A DNA stretch of 64,000 nucleotides from Natrinema sp. HArc-T2 (lineage in GTDB: Archaea > Halobacteriota > Halobacteria > Halobacteriales > Natrialbaceae), in the NCBI RefSeq assembly GCF_041821085.1, contig NZ_JBGUAZ010000007.1, positions 1 to 64,000 on the forward strand, read 5' to 3'. The translations under genes and the position numbers were made by a program. Below are positions 57,047 through 64,000 of this stretch, one piece after another; the stretch's first letter is position 1; the number at the start of each line of letters is the position of its first letter. The notes beneath the pieces were generated by a model. That model ran no database searches. It saw nothing but the letters and a program-made list of their open reading frames with translations, and had not been told where the DNA came from.

Positions 57047-58849
57047 ATGAAGACCCGTACCGAGACACTTGCGTCCCTGTATCAGGACGGCCTTTTCGAT
57101 GTTCCCTCGTATCAACGGAGCTACTCCTGGGAAAAGTCACAATTAGAGGACTTGATTGATGACCTTCGATATCTCCCAGAGGACTCCTCCCACTTCTTTG
57201 GAAACATCATCCTTGACGAGCAGGATGACGAATACAGGACAGACAAGGGTAGACGTTTTGATAAATACGATGTTGTTGACGGTCAACAGCGCCTTACGAC
57301 CGCCCTCATACTTCTCCACGTCGCCACACAGTTTGACGACGTGGTTGATGAAACTGTGTCAGAGGATAGCCTGGTTTACCCTGTTGAAGAACGACCTCGT
57401 CTATTGCCACAGGACCAAGATGAGGAGTTCTTCCGAGACAGCCTGTTCGGGGATTCAAATCTTGAAACGAAAACGCCCTCACAGGAGCGTCTCGAATTCG
57501 CATACGAGTTCTTTAAATTCCAATTTGAGGACCCCCCATCGGATATGTCCGTCCGGGAGCTATCTGAACGGTTGCGCTACGATTGCAAAATCAATATCGT
57601 AGAACTGGATGACGATTCCGAGGCAGCATCTATCTTCGAAAGTCTGAACGACCGTGGTAAGCCTCTTTCCTCGCTGGACAAGACGAAGAGTTTCCTGATG
57701 TATATGGACGACCGGTCGAGTAACCGGGGCGCACTTGAGACCAAAATCAAACAGCGGTTTGGAGGCATCTACCGCGAGCTATTCGTCCTATCAAACGGTC
57801 ACGAACGAGTCAACGATTTCGATGAAGACAGTTTCCAGCGATTTCACTGGGGAATCTACGATGGTTACGATTCAGACGAGTACTACAATAGCCTCGACAC
57901 CCTGAAAACCCGCCTACGGAACGACTATCGGCAGGGAGACTATGAACAGGTTCAGTCTGAAATAGACGAGTACACACAAGACCTCCGGGAAGCCTCGTCT
58001 GCCTTCTCAGCACTATTCCGACCACCACAGCGTCCCGAACCAGTCCGGGCACCGCTCAAACGTCTTCTCGAATTGGGTCGGGTCGCCAACGTCCTCCCGG
58101 TACTGATAGCGGCACAGATGGAGTACGGTGACGACGACCCCGAGAAGATGGTCAAGATTATTGAAGCATGTGAAACCCTCGCGTTCAGGGTATATGCAAT
58201 AGACGGACGCCGTTCGGATACAGGACGCGGGAAACTAGTTCGTCTCGCCCACAGCATCCATACAGACGATGAATACGACTTTGAGGACGCTATCGAACGA
58301 CTTGACTCCATTACCAGAAACTACACGGCGAACGAACGGTTCGTCCGGAAACTACGTGACCCAGAATTTTACGACTCAGTTACCAGTCAAGACACCCGAT
58401 ACCTGCTGTATCACTACGGGCAGAGTTTGGAAGCAGCGGTTGATGAGCACGTTGAGCACAACCTCTCGCAAATCCTCTCATCAGATTTCGAGGTGGAGCA
58501 TATCCTCGCACGGAAGCTTGATGAAGAAGATGTTCCCGCAGACCTACGCGAAGAATTCGTTGATTACGTCCATCGACTTGGAAACCTCACGACAGCCAGC
58601 GAATACTGGAACAAGACATATGGGAACCTCCCGTTTGAGGACAAGAAGACTGCAGAAGGCGATAGGGAGAAGGCATACGAATCATCCAGCCTCCGGGTTC
58701 AGCGGGTTCTATCCGAATACGATGGGTTCGGAAAAGATGAAATCGAAGAACGCGAAGAGGAGATAATCGAGTTCGCGTTGGTAGAATGGGATGTCGAACA
58801 GCCGGAAATGAGCGGACTAGAGCGGGTTGTCAAAGAAGCAAGCGAGTGA
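57047..58849 (+). CDS. GmrSD-type IV restriction enzyme (DUF262 plus HNH)
   Basis: A 600-residue single-chain GmrSD-like protein. Residues 1-200 are the DUF262/GmrS domain: FDVPSYQRSYSWEKSQLEDL, HFFGNIILDEQ and the nucleotide-binding signature YDVVDGQQRLTTALILL, then FESLNDRGKPLSSLDKTKSF. Residues ~460-590 hold the GmrD/DUF1524 HNH nuclease: FEVEHILARKL, then HRLGNLTTASEYWNKTYGNL. Such enzymes cut DNA with modified (for example glucosylated) cytosines from phages. The gene contains no CTCGAG, unlike flanking genes, and opens a defence cluster with the Mrr-type gene downstream. ATG at 57047. Confidence 0.9.
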   Translation: MKTRTETLASLYQDGLFDVPSYQRSYSWEKSQLEDLIDDLRYLPEDSSHFFGNIILDEQDDEYRTDKGRRFDKYDVVDGQQRLTTALILLHVATQFDDVVDETVSEDSLVYPVEERPRLLPQDQDEEFFRDSLFGDSNLETKTPSQERLEFAYEFFKFQFEDPPSDMSVRELSERLRYDCKINIVELDDDSEAASIFESLNDRGKPLSSLDKTKSFLMYMDDRSSNRGALETKIKQRFGGIYRELFVLSNGHERVNDFDEDSFQRFHWGIYDGYDSDEYYNSLDTLKTRLRNDYRQGDYEQVQSEIDEYTQDLREASSAFSALFRPPQRPEPVRAPLKRLLELGRVANVLPVLIAAQMEYGDDDPEKMVKIIEACETLAFRVYAIDGRRSDTGRGKLVRLAHSIHTDDEYDFEDAIERLDSITRNYTANERFVRKLRDPEFYDSVTSQDTRYLLYHYGQSLEAAVDEHVEHNLSQILSSDFEVEHILARKLDEEDVPADLREEFVDYVHRLGNLTTASEYWNKTYGNLPFEDKKTAEGDREKAYESSSLRVQRVLSEYDGFGKDEIEEREEEIIEFALVEWDVEQPEMSGLERVVKEASE

Positions 58850-59046
58850 GCTGGCGATGTCCCATCGAAATCGGTCAGTATGGCGTGAGTGCCCGGAGCG
58901 CGGTGAGAAACAGAAAGTAAAGCAAAGTGACTGGGCGACTTGCTGAAACTGCGGCGAGAACTTCCGTGTATAGTAATCTCGGACTCGTCGTAGGTGGTAG
59001 AACGTGCGAACCTTGATATTTCGAGGTTCGGAATAGTTCGGATAAT

Positions 59047-60057
59047 ATGGCTGAGCGAGCGTTCATGGTTCGCGCCGGGAATGACAACGAGTTAGTCGGG
59101 GAATTCGAGTCTCGTTCTCTGGTCGCTATCGGATGGGAGGAGTTGGGGGATGTTTCTGATGTCCGGTCATACGAGGAGATGAAAGCCCGGTTCAACTCGA
59201 CTGACGAGTATTCCGAGCACAATAGTCGACGTATCGCCCAGAACGCTGGGCAGGTGAACCGGTTCGCGCTTGAGATGAAGGAGGAGCATCTGGTTCTGAG
59301 TTACGACAAGACGGAGCGCGAGTATCTCATCGGAGAGGTCACGAGCGGGTACGAGTGGAAACCAGGCGACCACCCACCGGGATATCCACACGTCAGGCGT
59401 GTCGAATGGAAGGACACCGTTTCGCGCGACGAGTTCACGACCTCAACGAAGAACACGCTCGGAAGCACGCTCACGGTGTTCTCGCTTGACGACTGCGTTG
59501 ATGAAATCACGGGCGTTCTAAGTGGAGAGACACCTGATGAGAGCGAGGACGAGGAGGACACCGTACCATTCGTCGACGAGGTGGAGAATCAGGCAGATGA
59601 ACTCATCTCCGACATTCTGGCGAACATGGACCCGTTCGTCTTCGAGGGACTGGTCGCCGCAGTCTTGCGAGCGATGGGGTACCACGCGAAAAAGACGCGA
59701 GACAGTCAGGACCGCGGTATCGACGTAGTCGCTCACCCCGACTCGTTGGGATTCGAAGAACCATATATCAAGGTTCAGGTCAAACGCCAACAGTCGAAGG
59801 TCGGTTCCCCGGACATGCGAGCGTTCACAGGAGCCCTTGGGAATGGTGAGCGGGGACTGTTCGTCTCGACTGGGGGATACACGAGTGAGGCGCAGGATGC
59901 TGCACGGAACGCTGAACAGCGGGTCACGCTCATTGACCGGGATGAGTTCATTGATCTCCTGATCCAGCACTACGACGACCTCGAATCCAAATATCAGGCG
60001 ACAGTCCCGTTGAAGCAGGTCTATATCCCCTCACAGGACCCGCCATTAGAAGAATGA
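59047..60057 (+). CDS. Mrr-type restriction endonuclease
   Basis: A 336-residue nuclease. Residues 1-160 form an N-terminal sensing domain (RAFMVRAGNDNELVGEFESR, SLVAIGWEELGDVSDVRSYE, HLVLSYDKTEREYLIGEVTS) of a type often found fused to Mrr_cat. Residues ~200-310 are the Mrr PD-(D/E)xK catalytic domain: PFVFEGLVAAVLRAMGYHAK, DRGIDVVAHPD (Asp), YIKVQVKRQQSKVGSPDMRA (Q-x-K) and RGLFVSTGGYTSEAQDAARN. It probably restricts modified foreign DNA. It lies 198 bases after the GmrSD gene. No CTCGAG. ATG at 59047. Confidence 0.88.
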   Translation: MAERAFMVRAGNDNELVGEFESRSLVAIGWEELGDVSDVRSYEEMKARFNSTDEYSEHNSRRIAQNAGQVNRFALEMKEEHLVLSYDKTEREYLIGEVTSGYEWKPGDHPPGYPHVRRVEWKDTVSRDEFTTSTKNTLGSTLTVFSLDDCVDEITGVLSGETPDESEDEEDTVPFVDEVENQADELISDILANMDPFVFEGLVAAVLRAMGYHAKKTRDSQDRGIDVVAHPDSLGFEEPYIKVQVKRQQSKVGSPDMRAFTGALGNGERGLFVSTGGYTSEAQDAARNAEQRVTLIDRDEFIDLLIQHYDDLESKYQATVPLKQVYIPSQDPPLEE

Positions 60058-60157
60058 TTGAAAATAAGTTAAGATGTTGTCACCACTATAGGATCGCTAA
60101 ACATCTCCAATTTGTATAGAAAGTGAGTCACAGTACTGTAGATGTCTAGTCTAAACA

Positions 60158-61249
60158 CTATGGTAATTGATCCAGGTCACGCTGGAAAAACCTAGCGCGG
60201 TCCTGTTCGATCTTACGTGTTTTCTCGTTTTCACCCTCAAAGAATTCGATGATATGCGGACAGAAGTAGTGGAATAGACCGATCAGCTCTTGGAAATCTG
60301 GTATCGTGTCGTCGGAAGCATCTAATTGGAACAACTTATATCGATTCGTAACTCGTGTTGGCCAATCACAATCAAGTCGTTTAGAGCTATTTGTGTGTCG
60401 TTGAATAAATGATTCCCGACTAGGATATTCACGTAGTGCACCATCAAGATGTATACACTTACGAAGGTCTTCAGAAAGAACGGCATGAGTGTAACGAGTG
60501 TAGTAGTCTAAGTAGTCGTTTCGCAATTCTGTTCCGACACTATAGCCGATTCCTCGTCGCGGGAGAAGTTCCTCAATTTCTAAAATCCATTCATCACCTC
60601 GGTTCTTGAATAAAAATTCTGTCTTGTCTTGAATACCTTCGTCATAACTTTTAGATCCATGGACGATCAATACTTCTGGCTCAAATGAGGAACGAACTGC
60701 CTCTAAACTCTTCGGCCCAAACCAATGACCTGCCAAGAACATCTCTTGAGCGGTATCGCGCAATCCTATAGAATGTGGATCAAATGCTACCCTGAGTTCA
60801 AAATCTCCGTTCCACTTTGAGAAAAGGTTTTGAGTGAATCGAAAGTTATAGTAAAGAGAATGAGGCATAATTAAATAATGATTTTTGTATTCCCAACCAT
60901 TTTTGTTATACTCCACTGGGTATTCAACTTGTACGAGTCCAGTATCTAGATGTTCTTCTAACTCTGGATACTCTTCGATAGCTCTATTTCGCTTGATCTC
61001 TACATCAATATCCCAAAGGCCCAGTTTCTGCAACTCGTCGAAGTCTAAATCCACCCGTTTGTCAACCATCTGCTCTAATTGGGATGCATGAACTGATGGA
61101 TCATCTTCTACGAGTTGTTTTAATTCATTGTATTCTTGGTCAACTTTTTCCGGCACATAATCGTCCCAAAGTAAATTGGTTCCAGAAATATTGTGCCTCT
61201 CACATAAGTCGACAACATGAGATAACTGTTCTTCGACTCGTGGATTCAT
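60158..61249 (-). CDS. unrecognised 363-residue protein in the defence cluster
   Basis: An acidic soluble protein with no membrane helix or signal. The N-terminal third is helical (VEEQLSHVVDLCERHNISGT, YNELKQLVEDDPSVHASQLE). The middle is beta-rich: GLVQVEYPVEYNKNGWEYKN, HYLIMPHSLYYNFRFTQNLF and FELRVAFDPHSIGLRDTAQE. It continues with EVLIVHGSKSYDEGIQDKTE and a Tyr-rich segment DYLDYYTRYTHAVLSEDL. No nuclease or nucleotide motif is evident. Base composition is much more AT-rich than the replicon and there is no CTCGAG, so it was probably acquired with the adjacent restriction genes. It is convergent with the Mrr gene. Candidate new defence protein (inference). Confidence 0.65.
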   Translation of the reverse strand: MNPRVEEQLSHVVDLCERHNISGTNLLWDDYVPEKVDQEYNELKQLVEDDPSVHASQLEQMVDKRVDLDFDELQKLGLWDIDVEIKRNRAIEEYPELEEHLDTGLVQVEYPVEYNKNGWEYKNHYLIMPHSLYYNFRFTQNLFSKWNGDFELRVAFDPHSIGLRDTAQEMFLAGHWFGPKSLEAVRSSFEPEVLIVHGSKSYDEGIQDKTEFLFKNRGDEWILEIEELLPRRGIGYSVGTELRNDYLDYYTRYTHAVLSEDLRKCIHLDGALREYPSRESFIQRHTNSSKRLDCDWPTRVTNRYKLFQLDASDDTIPDFQELIGLFHYFCPHIIEFFEGENEKTRKIEQDRARFFQRDLDQLP

Positions 61250-61258
61250 TTATGTATA

Positions 61259-61444
61259 TCACGAATCACATACATAAAATTCACTCGGTAGAACATTGAT
61301 AAACGGTGCCGCTATTTTGCCATCGATCGGCCCCTCGAAGACAGTCCACTCGTCGCCGTCGTGGGCAGCCACGAGCCACTGTTGACGATCGTGATCGTCG
61401 ACAGCGATCAGTTCGTCGTCGAAATCAAGTATGAGATCGACCAC
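61259..61444 (-). CDS. small hypothetical protein
   Basis: A 61-residue acidic protein, MVDLILDFDDELIAVDDHDR, then QQWLVAAHDGDEWTVFEGPI and a hydrophobic end PFINVLPSEFYVCDS. It looks like a small beta-sheet domain with strands IAVDDHDRQQWLV and EWTVFEGPI. It ends nine bases before the 60158 start, so the two may be co-transcribed. The C-terminus may have been cut when the defence genes inserted. Confidence 0.5.
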   Translation of the reverse strand: MVDLILDFDDELIAVDDHDRQQWLVAAHDGDEWTVFEGPIDGKIAAPFINVLPSEFYVCDS

Positions 61445-61491
61445 TAATTAATATTCTAATATTAATACGTTGGATCTATTGAAGCAGGTGG

Positions 61492-62715
61492 CTATTTTGA
61501 ATCGAATGCTTCCGCAAGCCGATCACGCATGTACTCACGGCGATACTGTCGCCGTTCGGTCTCCGAGAGATAGTTTTTCAGTACGACACTCGCGTCCGAG
61601 CTGCCCTGATCCGCTGCGATCGCGTCGAGATTCTCGAGCAACTGCTTTTGGGCATTCGCATACGCCGTATACCAGAACCGCCGGCCCATTTTCGAGGTTG
61701 GCGTCTCGCCACGCACCCGAACCTCTGCTCGCTCGGCGACGCGCTGAAAGCGTGCCTGTATTGTCTCACCGACGACGTGACCGCTGTCGGCCCGCTTCGA
61801 GGGGAACAAGTGGCCCGACCATTCACGGTTGGCGCTGCCAAGCGCATCGGTTCGATCGGCCAGCGTCTCACGCCCGTAGAGCAACGCGACTGTCCCGGGT
61901 CCGTTCTTACGTTCCTCGAAATAGATGTGTGGATCGTCACCCTCGAGGACGAACTGGGAGACGTGCAACGATGCAACTTCGTTGCGACGCAAGCCCCACC
62001 CACAGAGGGCCAGTACCAACAGTTCCTCGTCGGGACTCTCGACGACGTCGTACAGCCGCCGTACCTGCGTACTCGACAGCGTGGGGTTGTCGGGTTCTGA
62101 TCGTTCCCACCCATACTCCATGTCGATGGTCTCGGCAGGATTGTACGCGGCTTTCCCACGGCGCTGGAGATGTTCGTAGAACTGCGAGACGTCCCCGAGA
62201 TAGCGGAGCTTCGACGCCTCGCTGTTTAAGTCCAGATCTAGCTCGTCAAAGACTGCAAGCACGTGTTCGATTTCATCGGCTCGGTGCTCGAGGTCGTCAA
62301 GGCGATCGGCAAGATCGGCGCTGCCATGCACGTCTCGATACAGGCGCGCATAGGTGGCAAGCCGCGAGCGTTTCGTCTCGACTGTGCTGTCCGCGAGATT
62401 GCGTCGCCGAGACAGCGTGCGGATATACGACTCGAGTTCGTCGATAGACGTCTCATCGTCGATACCCCACTGGTAGCCCTCGCTGTCGTCCTCGAAGTAG
62501 CCGACGGAGCGAAGGAACTCCGTAAGCGTCATGTCGTGTTGTTCGCGCAGGGCGTCTTGGAGGCCGCCGTAGCCCGCCTCGAGGAGGTCACTGTACGAGG
62601 GTCGCTCGGAAAGATCGACGCCGGCCCGTCGGAGGTCGGGTTCGATTTGCTTGTTCCAAAACGAGCGGAGTTCGTCGGGGGATTTGTGCGACCAGCGGAT
62701 TCGTTCGCTACTCAT
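61492..62715 (-). CDS. tyrosine recombinase (integrase)
   Basis: A 407-residue integrase. Residues ~100-215 form a SAM-like core-binding domain (SIDELESYIRTLSRRRNLAD, STVETKRSRLATYARLYRDV). The catalytic domain follows with the first Arg in LCGWGLRRNEVASLHVSQFV (~240-245), SGHLFPSKRADSG and a C-terminal KMGRRFWYTAYANA, where the usual HxxR box appears as R-x-x-x-Y-T. The tail LKNYLSETERRQYRREYM supplies candidate nucleophilic Tyr residues. It resembles haloarchaeal (SNJ2-type) integrases. A palindrome at 62823-62845, upstream, is a possible core site. Unlike its neighbours to the left it contains several CTCGAG sites. Confidence 0.82.
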   Translation of the reverse strand: MSSERIRWSHKSPDELRSFWNKQIEPDLRRAGVDLSERPSYSDLLEAGYGGLQDALREQHDMTLTEFLRSVGYFEDDSEGYQWGIDDETSIDELESYIRTLSRRRNLADSTVETKRSRLATYARLYRDVHGSADLADRLDDLEHRADEIEHVLAVFDELDLDLNSEASKLRYLGDVSQFYEHLQRRGKAAYNPAETIDMEYGWERSEPDNPTLSSTQVRRLYDVVESPDEELLVLALCGWGLRRNEVASLHVSQFVLEGDDPHIYFEERKNGPGTVALLYGRETLADRTDALGSANREWSGHLFPSKRADSGHVVGETIQARFQRVAERAEVRVRGETPTSKMGRRFWYTAYANAQKQLLENLDAIAADQGSSDASVVLKNYLSETERRQYRREYMRDRLAEAFDSK

Positions 62716-62822
62716 CGGTTCTCCACTCGAGAAGGCCGTTTGCTCCGGGGTCTGGTGATTCTAAGACTGCCATTTCTGTACGTCTCTGTTTTCGTGACAG
62801 TCACTAATAGTTATCATGTATT

Positions 62823-62845
62823 TAGTTGTCGCCACTGGACAACTA
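62823..62845. other. palindrome near the integrase: candidate attachment core or operator
   Basis: TAGTTGTC, seven bases (GCCACTG), GACAACTA: perfect eight-base arms around a seven-base spacer, 108 bases upstream of the integrase ATG. Inverted arms with a 6-8 base spacer are the typical core of tyrosine-recombinase sites; an operator for integrase control would look the same. Confidence 0.45.
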
Positions 62846-63588
62846 ATCTACACTCTATAGCCGAGAAAGTCGACTAAGTGGTGTAAACCACATATCGCTA
62901 CATAAATCTCCGTCAAATCTGAACGGGCGGCTTGTGTGTCGAATCCGCCGAAAACAGCCGTATCGAGATTCAGCAGGACAGATCGAGGGTTGATAGCGGC
63001 GCTACGGTTTTACTGGCAGGCATAGCCATCCTCCGTGCGCTGCGCAAGATCCTGGTGTACGAGCGAGGTAAGAATCGGCAGCAGCATAAGTTTCGGCAGG
63101 ACCAGCATCTGCTGGAGTTCGGTCGTTGTTGCCTCCTCTGTCACGAGGAGCGCCAGATAGGAGAGTTTAGCTTGAAATGATCGAGCTTGGATACTGCTGT
63201 GAACTTCTGTTCGGATACCCCGATGTCTTGTGAACTCGTGAACATCATAGCCAGCAAAACCGGCAACGACTTGATATATAAATACATAGTAATATCCGTG
63301 TACACGCTTCACGGTATTCATCACCAAAGAGTGTTTTCTGGTAATGTCTATGATAGCACTAGAGGTGCGATCAGGGGGTAGACGGTCTCGCGACCAGCAC
63401 CATCTACTCGGTGCGGCATTTACTCATTTGTTCTTCTACCGCATCTCGCTCTTCACGGTAGGTTGCAACATCGCGAGATGTCAAGGAGCGATAGCCCAGA
63501 ACTCACGTCTCAGCGCTATGCGTGAACGACCAGAGGATCAACGGGAATAGCCATAACCGCATTACGGTCTCTCGGGATGTGCGTTGAC
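62846..63588. other. gene-poor stretch
   Basis: Apart from the winged-helix-like remnant at 63010-63195 I see no gene. There is a short inverted repeat GTGGT-GTAA-ACCAC (62878-62891) and an AT-rich TATA-like stretch (TATATATAAATAC, about 63274-63286). Remaining frames lack haloarchaeal composition. Confidence 0.45.
63010..63195 (-). pseudogene. winged-helix-like gene remnant
   Basis: The minus strand encodes AKLSYLALLVTEEATTTELQ, then LPKLMLLPILTSLVHQDLAQ and RTEDGYACQ, which reads like the end of a winged-helix domain (helix, recognition helix, wing). No start with a matching promoter is in frame. A start shortly after the TATA-like stretch near 63274 (MMFTSSQDIGVSEQKFTAVS) is in another frame, suggesting a frameshifted gene. 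Confidence 0.35.
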
Positions 63589-64000
63589 TTATTCTGAATC
63601 TTCGTCCTCGGCTGTATCCTGCTCAGCCGATTCGGCTTCCTCTTGGAGCATCTCCGCGAACTCAGATTGACCGACAAATCCACCACCGATACCGGCTGCT
63701 AAGACATCCTGCCGATGACTGAGCCAATCCTCGAACGACTTATCTGTATCGGTATTGAATGTGTATTGATACCCAGTCTGGGGCATCTCAACCGGGTCAA
63801 CCGTCTGTCTGAAATTCAGCCACTGGGTCGGGTCTATCTCCTCTGCTAAGAGTTGTTCAATCACGGAGATGATCTCGTCGTCCGAGACCTCACGACGCAA
63901 CACCGGATTAAACTCCTCCATGACGCCGTCTGGAGTTTCGTTCGACAGGTACTCGAGATAGAGAGTGGTACCGATCCACAGCTGTTTGAATGAGTTTAAT
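63589..64000 (-). CDS. acidic hypothetical protein, 5' end outside window
   Basis: The frame is open from the window edge (64000) to the stop at 63589-63591. The visible 137 residues include FKQLWIGTTLYLEYLSNETP before the internal Met at 63921, which is therefore not necessarily the start. The rest is acidic: EVSDDEIISVIEQLLAEEID, then YQYTFNTDTDKSFEDWLSHR, a Gly-rich turn AAGIGGGFVGQSEFAEML and a Glu/Asp-rich tail (EEAESAEQDTAEDEDSE). No family recognised. Confidence 0.6.
   Translation of the reverse strand, partial: LNSFKQLWIGTTLYLEYLSNETPDGVMEEFNPVLRREVSDDEIISVIEQLLAEEIDPTQWLNFRQTVDPVEMPQTGYQYTFNTDTDKSFEDWLSHRQDVLAAGIGGGFVGQSEFAEMLQEEAESAEQDTAEDEDSE

Overview
The window reads as accessory DNA of a halophilic archaeon, most likely a Natrinema/Haloterrigena-type member of the Natrialbales. 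Every confident protein is very acidic, many genes are leaderless with a TATA box about 25-30 bases upstream, and haloarchaea-specific families recur (DUF7342-type winged helix, HalOD1, DUF7344, DUF3006 beside a ComEC-like hydrolase, tiny CxxC zinc proteins). I see no rRNA, tRNA or CRISPR array. The mix of a type IV secretion operon, plasmid-type primase, RPA-like protein, ArdC-like protein, two tyrosine recombinases and toxin-antitoxin pairs points to a megaplasmid or large integrative element rather than core chromosome. The first and last genes run off the window.

Layout. 1-12.3 kb: plasmid housekeeping and defence genes (DUF932-like, GHKL ATPase/metallopeptidase, ArdC-like, a TumE-like toxin-antitoxin pair, a membrane-anchored Mrr nuclease), then an AT-rich stretch of tiny genes. 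12.5-25.7 kb: a potassium and ion-homeostasis block with two Lrp/TrkA-C regulators, an amino-acid permease fused to UspA domains, a separate UspA, two TrkA/TrkH sets and a CPA-type antiporter carrying TrkA domains. It is interrupted by a TnpB remnant. 25.8-37.8 kb: small zinc and membrane proteins, an RPA-like gene with a GC-rich leader, PadR regulators (one broken), a second TumE-like pair, and a secreted metallo-beta-lactamase lipoprotein with DUF3006.

38.4-41.5 kb: an island with no CTCGAG hexamer, although this hexamer is frequent in the flanks. It holds a 194-bp element bounded by 21-bp inverted repeats, a structured leader and a tightly overlapping three-gene operon. The genes encode a ubiquitin-like protein ending GGG-NS, an E2-like protein with no cysteine at all, and a JAB peptidase fused to an E1/ThiF domain. 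This is the most remarkable content of the window. 41.8-55.5 kb: an NrS-1-type primase next to four TTTAC(C/T)CTGAACA iterons (candidate origin), then a nine-gene minus-strand conjugation-type operon: small protein, VirB2-like pilin, membrane protein, lipoprotein, VirB6-like protein, VirB4, a conserved partner and a VirD4-like coupling protein, all with short spacings or overlaps.

55.5-64 kb: a decaying recombinase module, a CTCGAG-free defence cluster (GmrSD-type DUF262/HNH, Mrr-type nuclease, an unrecognised 363-residue protein), a second integrase with a palindromic candidate core site, and a partial gene at the edge. Conserved leader hairpins before three plasmid genes, and a dispersed CGGTAAGTACAG 12-mer between 28.6 and 37.5 kb, hint at shared regulation that the genes do not explain.
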